A stretch of DNA of 64,000 nucleotides from Candidatus Enterococcus testudinis (GTDB lineage: Bacteria > Bacillota > Bacilli > Lactobacillales > Enterococcaceae), in assembly GCF_002140915.1 (NCBI RefSeq), contig NZ_NGKU01000001.1, forward strand, positions 2,368,528-2,432,527, written 5' to 3'. A program made the translations under genes and the position numbers. The notes under the pieces are model-generated. The model ran no database searches, was not told where the DNA came from, and was given only the letters and a program-made list of their open reading frames with translations. Shown here one piece after another: positions 1 to 6,171 of the stretch (positions are counted from its first letter, which is position 1; each line of letters opens with the position of its first letter).

Positions 1-586
1 GATAACTGATCAATAAAGATACGATAATCGAAATCACGAAGACTTTGAATAAGTTTTGATTAAAGGCGCTGACCAAATTCAAAATACTGCTGGCCGATTG
101 TGAAACCACCATGACACCGTAAAACTCTGTCCGATTGACAGAAAAGGGGATCAACACATAAGAAGTCAACTCTTTTTCGCCAGACAAATCTGTGCTAGCC
201 GTCATTTGCAAGCGTGCACCACTTTGCAAGGATGTCCAGTCACTGTCAGAAATCGTAAAATCAACATTATCCGTTGCATTGACTGGATACAATACTTCGT
301 CAGGACTCTTAAAAAAAGCAAATGAAATATCCTGATTACTCAAAATATTTTCTGCGAGTTGCAGCGAATACTGCAAATAACCATCCCGTGTCATATTCTG
401 CTGCAAATAATCAGTATCGCTGATCTGGGAAATTTTGGCCACCGATGACGCATAGCCCATCAGTTGTTCATAGTTTCTTTCCTGCAATGTTTGTCTGGTC
501 ATTTGTGTGAAGGCGACCCCGATCGTCATTAAAATGACCAAGATCACTACAAAAAAAGCGATTAATTGCTGGTACAGATAACGCAT
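1..586 (-). CDS. Sensor histidine kinase, N-terminal part (gene runs off the window)
   Basis: The first 195 residues are visible. A membrane segment lies at about residues 7-29, followed by an extracytoplasmic sensor region of about 140 residues and a second hydrophobic segment at about 170-193. This is the usual front half of a LisK/EtaS-like kinase; the HAMP, HisKA and ATPase parts would lie beyond the left edge. The ATG overlaps the stop codon of the response regulator gene (TAATG arrangement), so the two are translationally coupled. Kinase identity is inferred from topology and from the partner gene, because no catalytic motif is inside the window. Confidence 0.82.
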   Translation of the reverse strand, partial: MRYLYQQLIAFFVVILVILMTIGVAFTQMTRQTLQERNYEQLMGYASSVAKISQISDTDYLQQNMTRDGYLQYSLQLAENILSNQDISFAFFKSPDEVLYPVNATDNVDFTISDSDWTSLQSGARLQMTASTDLSGEKELTSYVLIPFSVNRTEFYGVMVVSQSASSILNLVSAFNQNLFKVFVISIIVSLLISY

Positions 587-1299
587 TAGGCAACACCTGC
601 ATCATCGAATTTGTACCCAACACCCCACACAGTTTGAATAATTTGCGGCCCTACTTTTTCAATTTTTTGTCGTAGTTTTTTGATATGAGCATCAACCGTC
701 CGCTCATCACCAAAATATTGGTAATCCCAGACAAGTTCCAGTAATTGCTCTCGGGAAAAGACTTGCCGCGGTTTTTTAGCCAGTGTATATAATAAGTCAA
801 ATTCCTTCGGTGTTAATCCATCGATTGCTACGTCATTCAAGTATGCTTCTCGTGTTTTTGTGTTCATCTTGAAGTGATCCGTCACAACATCAAATGTATG
901 ATCTGACGGTTCAGAGGTCGTTTTCTCCACCATTTCACTTCTTCGGTGCAGCGCTTTGATCCGTGCAATCAATGTCAATGGACTAAACGGTTTGGTTACA
1001 TAATCGTCCGCGCCCATTTCAAGACCGATGACTTGGTCACTTTCTGAATCTCGGGCTGTCAGCATAATGATCGGCACAGTACTCGATATTTTTCGTACTT
1101 CTCTTGCCACCATCATCCCGTCCATTGACGGTAAGTTCAAATCAAGTGTGATCATATCCCACTTGTCCGGTTCTGCCACAAACGCATCAAGTCCTTCTTT
1201 TCCGTCGTACTTGAAGGTCGCTTCCCAGCCTTCATTCAAGAAAAACATTTGCATCATTTCCGAAACAGATTCATTGTCTTCAATCATTAATATATTCAT
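586..1299 (-). CDS. OmpR-family response regulator (LisR/EtaR-like)
   Basis: DNA-binding response regulator of 237 residues. The receiver domain covers about 1-120, with acidic residues E7/D8, phosphoacceptor D53 in TLDLNLP and the conserved K103 in VTKPFSP. The winged-helix domain covers about 140-235 and ends in the GVGYKF motif. An upstream in-frame ATG at 1326 is possible, but AGAGGTGAAG sits just before the ATG at 1299 and the protein then begins MNILMIEDN, so the shorter start is chosen. The receiver resembles the LisR/EtaR group that acts in cell-envelope stress in Listeria and E. faecalis; that orthology is inferred. It is the first gene of a pair with the overlapping kinase. Confidence 0.9.
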   Translation of the reverse strand: MNILMIEDNESVSEMMQMFFLNEGWEATFKYDGKEGLDAFVAEPDKWDMITLDLNLPSMDGMMVAREVRKISSTVPIIMLTARDSESDQVIGLEMGADDYVTKPFSPLTLIARIKALHRRSEMVEKTTSEPSDHTFDVVTDHFKMNTKTREAYLNDVAIDGLTPKEFDLLYTLAKKPRQVFSREQLLELVWDYQYFGDERTVDAHIKKLRQKIEKVGPQIIQTVWGVGYKFDDAGVA

Positions 1300-1630
1300 T
1301 GTCTTCACCTCTATGTTCTTTATCAAAACGTTGTAGTCCTTCTTCGATCAAGCCAAAAATCGGTACGATAAACCAAGGGATCGCAATCATTTCTAATAGA
1401 AAGAAATTGGTCCATGCTTGCCATTTCAATACACCGCCAATAATGGTCATCAAAGTGCCAAATAAGATAAAATAGCGACTACTGATTTTCTGTGCGTAGC
1501 GCCAATACGTATCATTTTGTTTCGCAAGATACGAGCGATACCCGTAAATGAAATTGATTTCTTTTGATGGAAAGATGAAAAAAACCAACCCGATCAATAA
1601 AAAGATGATACCAATTACTAAAAAAATCAT
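1280..1630 (-). CDS. SdpI-family integral membrane protein
   Basis: Protein of 116 residues with about three hydrophobic segments (about 1-20, 52-70, 75-95). The loop motif NFIYGYRS and the later segment beginning WRYAQKISSRYF resemble the SdpI/YhfL family, whose best-known member is the Bacillus immunity protein against the SdpC toxin. The charged C terminus (QRFDKEHRGED) overlaps the start of the response regulator gene by 20 bases, so it probably belongs to the same transcript. GGAGTGG precedes the ATG. A role in immunity or envelope sensing is only inferred from the family and from coupling to a two-component system. Confidence 0.72.
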   Translation of the reverse strand: MIFLVIGIIFLLIGLVFFIFPSKEINFIYGYRSYLAKQNDTYWRYAQKISSRYFILFGTLMTIIGGVLKWQAWTNFFLLEMIAIPWFIVPIFGLIEEGLQRFDKEHRGEDNEYIND

Positions 1631-1775
1631 TCTTCCACTCCATTCTTACTTTAGTATACTCGAAAATGGCGTATCTACCAACAACTTCACGATTTATTCA
1701 CAAAGGTTTGCCTTTTTTTCAATCTTTGGTAAGATTGTGAGTAGACCATGAAATTGAGGATTAGGAGTAGTAAAT

Positions 1776-2546
1776 ATGACTTATAAAGCACTTACTTTTT
1801 TTGACTTAGACGGCACCCTTTTAGATGAACATTCTCAAATCACCACCGAAATCGCTGAAGCGATGGCTGCATTGCGGGCAAATGATGTCTTGCCTATCAT
1901 TGCAACTGGCAGAACGGAAACAGAGGTGCATGCCATAAGAGAAGCAGCTGGCATCACATCGAATATTGTCATGAATGGTGCCTTCATTCGCATAGATGGA
2001 AAAGAAGTCTATTCTGATACAATCTCCAGTACGCTTTGCCGTAAAATGCTTGATGCAGCAAAAGAAAATGGTGATGAGCTTTGTTATTACAATGAACGCG
2101 GGTATCGGGCAACCGGCTATACCGAAGAAATGATCGGTGCCTATAATTATGTACGTAGTCCATTACCTGAAATCGATCCCCTTTACTTTGAAAATGATCG
2201 GGTCAATATGCTTTTGGTCCTAGGTGTCGGCAATGATGACTACTACCATGAACGCTTTCCTGAACTGACCTTTTATCGAAATACCCCATTTTCGATCGAC
2301 GTTGTCAAAAAAGGAACGTCTAAAGGAACAGGCATCAAAACATTGGTCCAACTACTTGGCCTAGAAAACATTCCAACTTACGGCTTCGGTGACGGCAGCA
2401 ATGACTTTGCCTTATTAGAAGCTTGTGACCATAAGATTGCCATGGGCAACGGCATCCAAGAACTGAAAGAATTGGCTGACTTTGTCACATTGAAAAATAC
2501 TGAAGGCGGCATCGTGCATGCCTTGAAACACTTTGACTTGATCTGA
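1776..2546 (+). CDS. Cof-type HAD-superfamily phosphatase
   Basis: Haloacid-dehalogenase phosphatase of 256 residues. Motif I is FFDLDGTLLD (nucleophile D10, acid/base D12), motif II is IATGRT, the motif III lysine lies in VKKGTSKG and motif IV is GDGSNDFALLE. The large insert between motifs II and III is the type IIB cap of the Cof family, whose members hydrolyse sugar phosphates and related small phosphoesters; the substrate cannot be read from sequence. GGAG lies upstream of the ATG. It sits immediately upstream of ssrA, whose promoter begins only a few bases after the stop codon. Confidence 0.9.
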   Translation: MTYKALTFFDLDGTLLDEHSQITTEIAEAMAALRANDVLPIIATGRTETEVHAIREAAGITSNIVMNGAFIRIDGKEVYSDTISSTLCRKMLDAAKENGDELCYYNERGYRATGYTEEMIGAYNYVRSPLPEIDPLYFENDRVNMLLVLGVGNDDYYHERFPELTFYRNTPFSIDVVKKGTSKGTGIKTLVQLLGLENIPTYGFGDGSNDFALLEACDHKIAMGNGIQELKELADFVTLKNTEGGIVHALKHFDLI

Positions 2547-2549
2547 TCC

Positions 2550-2578
2550 TTTGCATCGCTGCCAATTTATGGTATACT
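2550..2578 (+). promoter_or_regulatory. Promoter of ssrA
   Basis: A TTTGCA -35-like element and a TATACT -10 element are separated by 17 bases and end about 30 bases before the first base of tmRNA. The -35 starts directly after the stop codon of the phosphatase gene, so ssrA has its own promoter in a very tight gap. Confidence 0.6.
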
Positions 2579-2607
2579 AATGATTGGTAGCGATACCCCT
2601 ATATTAG

Positions 2608-2968
2608 GGGGATGTTACGGATTCGACAGGCATAGTTGAGCCTGAATTGCGCTTCGTAGGTTACGTCTACGTTAAAACGTTACAGTTAAATATAACTGCT
2701 AAAAACGAAAACTCTTACGCTTTAGCTGCCTAAAAACAGTTAGCGTAGATCCTCTCGGCATCGCCCATGTGCTCGAGTAAGGGTCCTATTCTAAGTGGGA
2801 TACGGTTGATCTTTCCGTCTGGAAGGTCAAACAGAGATCATCAGACTAGCAATACAGACTGCCTGTCACTCGGCAAGCTGTAACGCGAACCTTCAAATGA
2901 GTGGACTATGAGCGTAGATTTTTAGGTAGCAATGTGTTTGGACGCGGGTTCGACTCCCGCCATCTCCA
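2608..2968 (+). ncRNA. ssrA: tmRNA (ssrA)
   Basis: Transfer-messenger RNA of about 361 nt. The 5' end GGGGATG pairs with CATCTCC at 2961-2967 to form the acceptor stem, the early block GTTACGGATTCGACAGG is diagnostic, and GCGGGTTCGACTCCCGC forms the T-arm. CCA is not encoded. The tag frame starts with the resume codon GCT at 2698 and ends at TAA 2731-2733, giving AKNENSYALAA, with the LAA degron at its end. The tag has one Asn fewer than the enterococcal AKNENNSYALAA form known to me. The RNA rescues stalled ribosomes together with SmpB. Confidence 0.97.
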
Positions 2969-2994
2969 TTATATGTTTTACAGGCTTTAAGCGA

Positions 2995-3035
2995 AGACAA
3001 GAAACGTTGATTTATCAATGTTTCTGTCTTTTTCT
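2995..3035 (+). terminator. Rho-independent terminator of ssrA
   Basis: Inverted repeat with arms near AGACAAGAAAC and GTTTCTGTCT (one bulged A), followed by a T-rich tract. It lies 27 bases after the tmRNA 3' end. Confidence 0.75.
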
Positions 3036-3111
3036 TTTTACTTGTTTTTACAGAATTGAAGCAACATCTACATCAAATCTACATCTCTGCACTTAGCAGA
3101 TCGGCGTCTTG

Positions 3112-3360
3112 TCTCTTTCATTATCAGCGATAGAAAGAGAGAATAAGCTAGTTACTTATACCATTATCACCACAGGAGGCGATTCCATGAAAAACCCAAA
3201 ATTAAAAAAGGTAATTATTTTTATACTAGGATTTCTTGCTGGTATTCTATTAAGTGCTATTTTTAGATTATTTTAATTTGATTTGATCGTATGCAGAACA
3301 TTCAATTGTTTGCTATCGCTGACGATTGCGGAAATAATTGTGTTGTCACATCCTCTCTTT
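3112..3360 (+). other. Self-complementary leader and trailer flanking a microprotein gene
   Basis: TCTCTTTC (3112-3119) can pair with GAAAGAGA (3133-3140), forming a hairpin whose loop displays TCAGCGATA. The 10-mer TCAGCGATAG (3124-3133) has its exact reverse complement, CTATCGCTGA, at 3313-3322, beyond the small reading frame, and AAAGAGAG (3134-3141) has its reverse complement at 3353-3360. A transcript across this stretch could therefore switch between a local 5' hairpin and long-range 5'-3' pairing. Whether it is transcribed as one RNA is not known. Confidence 0.45.
3187..3276 (+). CDS. 29-residue membrane microprotein
   Basis: A short open frame encodes MKNPKLKKVI followed by one continuous hydrophobic helix (about residues 9-26) and a basic end (RLF). 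AGGAGG at 3173-3178 lies eight bases before the ATG, one of the strongest ribosome binding sites in this patch, which supports real translation. The lysine-rich N terminus plus a single helix is compatible with a small membrane regulator or a type I toxin, but it does not match the Fst, Ldr or Hok families I know. The leader and trailer contain unusual complementary segments. Confidence 0.5.
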   Translation: MKNPKLKKVIIFILGFLAGILLSAIFRLF

Positions 3361-3429
3361 ACCATAGTTAAAATTTTAATGGTCTACTTTTAACATTGAA
3401 TGATATACTTAAAAAAAGGAGTGATTGAA

Positions 3430-3531
3430 ATGTGGCTTTTCAGTTTAGTTTGGTACATTTTCATTGGTTTTTGTTTATATTGGGTCATTAGACTTGCTGT
3501 AAAACACGGTATTAAAGATTCAAAAAATTAA
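3430..3531 (+). CDS. 33-residue membrane microprotein
   Basis: A short frame encodes a protein beginning MWLFSLVWYIF with one aromatic-rich transmembrane helix (about residues 2-22) and a charged tail, KHGIKDSKN. AAGGAGTG lies six bases before the ATG and a perfect intrinsic terminator follows 13 bases after the stop, so this looks like a complete monocistronic unit. Small single-helix proteins of this layout are common and mostly uncharacterised in Firmicutes; no function is claimed. Confidence 0.55.
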   Translation: MWLFSLVWYIFIGFCLYWVIRLAVKHGIKDSKN

Positions 3532-3544
3532 ATTCTAATTTTTT

Positions 3545-3572
3545 ACTACTCTTCCCTTAGAGTAGTTTTTTT
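3545..3572 (+). terminator. Intrinsic terminator after the 33-residue microprotein
   Basis: Perfect 8-bp stem ACTACTCT / AGAGTAGT with a six-base loop, followed by six T residues. Confidence 0.85.
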
Positions 3573-3638
3573 ATTTCGTCGAATAGCTGACTGGGAATTT
3601 GAGTTATATCATCTTTGATTAGCCTGTGCGTTCAATAT

Positions 3639-3725
3639 ATGGCAGTTTTATTTTGTATAGCTATTTTAACAGCACTTTATGAACTAGGCAAAACCATATT
3701 TGATAAAATCAAAAAAGAAAATTAG
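3639..3725 (+). CDS. Possible 28-residue peptide or gene relic
   Basis: A frame begins MAVLFCIAILTALYELGK with a hydrophobic N-terminal half and a lysine-rich end. The same frame is open back to 3603, and no ribosome binding site precedes the ATG, so this may be the tail of a decayed membrane-protein gene, not an active one. Listed because it shares the hydrophobic-then-basic layout of the two neighbouring microproteins. Confidence 0.2.
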   Translation: MAVLFCIAILTALYELGKTIFDKIKKEN

Positions 3726-4056
3726 TAAGGTTCCCTCTATAATATATAGGATGGATATTTTTTATTTGGTGGATTGTATAATAATTATCTATGCTTGCAT
3801 CCAACTAGTATACGACCACCATACATCATGTTTTCTCGTAGTAAAAAACTTCTTTGTAATCTTTCGAGACTATTGAAAATATCCAAATCATCATTAAAGA
3901 AAGCACGTGTAAATACAACTTAGATTCTCTCGTGTTTCTAATCCTGTCTGGTAATTGTTGTTCTCACAACGATTATCAAGCTTTTTTTCCTATCAGCTAT
4001 TGACATTCTATACAAAATATATTGTTTTAATGAACCGAAATCATATGCTAGACTAA
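3726..4056. other. AT-rich gene-free stretch
   Basis: No convincing reading frame, RNA or repeat is visible. Possible open frames here lack ribosome binding sites and family resemblance. The composition is more AT-rich than the flanking core genes, consistent with the accessory character of the segment between ssrA and 5 kb. Confidence 0.5.
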
Positions 4057-4080
4057 TTTTAAGTAAAATTATACTTAAAA
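4057..4080 (+). promoter_or_regulatory. Palindromic operator upstream of the toxin-antitoxin pair
   Basis: Perfect inverted repeat TTTTAAGT (4057-4064) / ACTTAAAA (4073-4080) with an 8-base AT spacer. A TATACT -10-like hexamer lies inside it at 4070-4075, and GGAGGTG at 4082-4088 is the ribosome binding site of the antitoxin gene. The position fits autorepression by the antitoxin or the TA complex, as is usual for Phd/YefM modules. Confidence 0.6.
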
Positions 4081-4095
4081 CGGAGGTGTATACGA

Positions 4096-4350
4096 ATGGT
4101 AAATATGGTTCCTGTATCAGAAATGAGATATTATAATCAGACATTAAGTGATGTTTTCCAATGTTCTCAAGTCATTTTAACCAAAAATGGTATTGCAAAA
4201 TATGCAGTAGTTGATTATGGCAAATGGGAAAGAACGAAAGCGACTGTCAGACTTTTAGAAGAACTACAAAAGGGATTTCATAGTTTGAAAGCAGAAAAAA
4301 GCACAACTCCTGATGAATTTGCTGAGCGGTTGGGCGTTAAATTTGACTGA
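4096..4350 (+). CDS. Phd/YefM-family antitoxin
   Basis: Protein of 84 residues. The N-terminal half (VSEMRYYNQTLSDVF, then VILTKNGIAKYAVVDYGKWE) follows the Phd/YefM fold: a short N-terminal strand and helix, the KNG turn and a strand leading to YxxWE. The C-terminal part (about 50-84) is charged and would be the flexible toxin-neutralising tail. GGAGGTG precedes the ATG. The toxin frame overlaps the 3' end, which gives translational coupling. The upstream palindrome is the likely autoregulatory site. Confidence 0.82.
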   Translation: MVNMVPVSEMRYYNQTLSDVFQCSQVILTKNGIAKYAVVDYGKWERTKATVRLLEELQKGFHSLKAEKSTTPDEFAERLGVKFD

Positions 4351-4636
4351 CTTTACTGTGATTGTTGCAGAGCAAGTGTATAGAGATACAAAAGAAGCTA
4401 TATTCTTTAAGGAGAGTTTAGAAACATATGCAAGTACTGAACCGGCTTTTGTTAAAGAAATTACTACTCTTATTAAGAGATTAGAAACATTTACAAAAAT
4501 CTATTCAAATTTATCTTTAAGAATCAGTATTGATGCCCATGTAAAATACCAAATGATTGATGGCTATATTTTATCTTATGAACTCGTGGATTTAGAAGTC
4601 TATGTTTTGAGATTGTTGCCAGAAAAATCAAACTGA
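4343..4636 (+). CDS. RelE/ParE-family toxin
   Basis: About 97 residues from a TTG at 4343 that overlaps the antitoxin stop; an ATG at 4313 would give 107 residues and a GTG at 4358 would give 92. None has a strong ribosome binding site, so the exact start is open. The body (AEQVYRDTKEAIFFKE, a central helix pair, then YQMIDGYILSYELVDLEVYVLRLLPEKSN) has the strand pattern of RelE/ParE-superfamily toxins, including the final hydrophobic strand with Arg (VYVLRLLP). Whether it cleaves mRNA or poisons gyrase cannot be read from sequence. Confidence 0.72.
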   Translation: MTDFTVIVAEQVYRDTKEAIFFKESLETYASTEPAFVKEITTLIKRLETFTKIYSNLSLRISIDAHVKYQMIDGYILSYELVDLEVYVLRLLPEKSN

Positions 4637-4936
4637 ATGAATACCATCCTTCAATAGAGACGAAAAGGATCCGGCCCCACCATGCCCCTAGCGCAAAGTC
4701 ATATATTACCCTTAGTATTTGTAAGTGATGAAACATTTCTAAATCAAAGGGGGGCACACTTTTTTCATTTGTTAAATAGTTTTGTTCGTTTGAACTGTTT
4801 TCATCCATGATCCATCAACATGTATGTGAAGTACTAGTCCCGATTATTTAAGAACACAGCAACAGAAAATTCATATGATGATTTCTGCTACTGTGTTTCA
4901 CATTCAAGAGGGATTTCAATTCCATCATACACTCTC
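4637..4936. other. Gene-free stretch after the TA pair, with a large hairpin
   Basis: No gene is supported here. The only clear element is an imperfect 16-bp inverted repeat at 4853-4898 (arms near AACACAGCAACAGAAA and TTTCTGCTACTGTGTT), which could be a terminator for the TA operon although its T tract is weak. Confidence 0.5.
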
Positions 4937-4965
4937 TTGTAAAACCAAAAGCAACATGCTATCAT
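4937..4965 (+). promoter_or_regulatory. Promoter of the enolase-superfamily gene
   Basis: TTGTAA at 4937-4942 and TATCAT at 4960-4965 are separated by 17 bases. The predicted start of transcription, about 4972, falls on the first of two cre-like operators. Confidence 0.65.
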
Positions 4966-4970
4966 ATAAA

Positions 4971-5004
4971 TGCAAACGTTAACATTAAAATGCACACGTT
5001 AACA
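4971..5004 (+). promoter_or_regulatory. Two tandem cre-like (LacI-family) operators
   Basis: TGCAAACGTTAACA (4971-4984) and TGCACACGTTAACA (4991-5004) are spaced 20 bases apart. The first fits the cre consensus TGWAARCGYTWWCA at 13 of 14 positions, failing only at position 3. They begin at the predicted transcription start, so binding of CcpA or another LacI-family repressor would block transcription. Confidence 0.7.
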
Positions 5005-5023
5005 TAAACCGAGGAGGATAATT

Positions 5024-6124
5024 ATGTCTAAAATTACTGAGATGGAAACATTGTACTATCGAATTCCTTTACCTGAAATTATGGAAGATGCCAAACATGG
5101 GCTGCATACGCATTTTGAAGTGCCTATCGTAAAAATCAGGACAGATGATGGCCGTGAAGGGGTTGGCTATACGTACACAGGAGGCTTTGGCGGTGAATCG
5201 ATTGCCAAACTAATCGATAAAGAATTGAAACATATTCTATTGGGCAAAGATCCGGCCTGTGTTGAATCTTTATGGGACCAAATGAATTGGGGCATCCATT
5301 ACGTGGCTCGGGGTGGATTGGCAAGTTTTGCCATTGCTGCCTGCGATATTGCTTTATGGGATCTCCGCGGTCAAAAAGCCCAAGAACCATTATACAAATT
5401 GTTGGGTGGTACCAGTAATAAAGTGAAATGTTACGGTGGTGCCATCGATTTGAATTTCCCACTAGAAAAACTCTTAGCCAATAACCAAAAATATTTAGAT
5501 ATGGGCTTACGAGCCGTCAAAATCAAACTAGGTCAAAAAAACTTAGCAGAAGATATCAACCGGATCAAAGCGGTGCGAGAATTGATTGGTCCAAATGTTA
5601 CATTCATGGTGGATGCCAATATGAGCTGGTCGGTCGAAAAAGCCATTAAAGCAGCGAAGCTGATGGCGCCTTACGACATTCTTTTCTTAGAAGAGCCGAC
5701 GATCCCTGAAGATTATGAAGGCTACGGTCGAATCGCTAGAGAAGGTCAGATTGCTGTTGCCGGTGGTGAAAATTTGAGAACACCGATTGAATTTGCCCAT
5801 ATGATTAAATATGGTGCTGTTGATTTTCCACAACCAGATGCCTCAAACTGCGGCGGTATTACTGGCTGGCTGAAAGTGGCAGCATTGGCGCAAGTCAATA
5901 ATGTATCTGTTTCTACTCATGGTATGCAGGAACTGCATGTAAGTTTGTTAGCCGCTATGCCCAATGCTGGATATCTTGAAATGCATAGTTTCCCCATCGA
6001 TCAATACACCACGCGTCCGTTGGTCATCGATCAAACGGATGGAATGGCCGTTGCACCAGAGATTGCCGGAACAGGGGTTGTATTTGACTGGGATAAACTA
6101 GCGCCTCATCAACAACCTTTCTAA
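5024..6124 (+). CDS. Mandelate racemase/muconate lactonizing enzyme family protein
   Basis: Enolase-superfamily enzyme of 366 residues. The N-terminal capping domain (about 1-125) is followed by a TIM barrel with the full set of catalytic residues: K166/K168 in KIKLG, metal ligands D197 (VDANMSW), E223 (LEEPT) and E249 (GGEN), and the His299-Asp272 dyad of the mandelate racemase subgroup (STHG). Enzymes of this subgroup abstract the proton alpha to a carboxylate, most often as sugar-acid dehydratases or racemases; the substrate is unknown. GAGGAGG precedes the ATG. It stands alone behind two cre-like operators, which points to use in carbon metabolism. Confidence 0.9.
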   Translation: MSKITEMETLYYRIPLPEIMEDAKHGLHTHFEVPIVKIRTDDGREGVGYTYTGGFGGESIAKLIDKELKHILLGKDPACVESLWDQMNWGIHYVARGGLASFAIAACDIALWDLRGQKAQEPLYKLLGGTSNKVKCYGGAIDLNFPLEKLLANNQKYLDMGLRAVKIKLGQKNLAEDINRIKAVRELIGPNVTFMVDANMSWSVEKAIKAAKLMAPYDILFLEEPTIPEDYEGYGRIAREGQIAVAGGENLRTPIEFAHMIKYGAVDFPQPDASNCGGITGWLKVAALAQVNNVSVSTHGMQELHVSLLAAMPNAGYLEMHSFPIDQYTTRPLVIDQTDGMAVAPEIAGTGVVFDWDKLAPHQQPF

Positions 6125-6130
6125 CAATAA

Positions 6131-6168
6131 ACACGCAGAACATTCTCGAAAATGAATGCTCTGCGTGT
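6131..6168. terminator. Bidirectional terminator between convergent genes
   Basis: Inverted repeat with arms ACACGCAGAACATTC and GAATGCTCTGCGTGT, with T residues on the plus side and A/T-rich sequence on the other. It serves the enolase-superfamily gene and the convergent GH1 gene. Confidence 0.85.
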
Positions 6169-6171
6169 TTT

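Noticed and set aside
2969..3100. Integrase remnant next to ssrA (repeated TCTACATC)
   Set aside because: The short repeat alone does not show an integrase, and no recombinase motif is translated in any frame.
3938..4144. A 68-residue frame on the minus strand
   Set aside because: It overlaps the antitoxin start and the palindromic operator, and no ribosome binding site precedes it.
4524..4808. A 94-residue frame antiparallel to the toxin gene
   Set aside because: No family similarity; it overlaps the better supported toxin gene.
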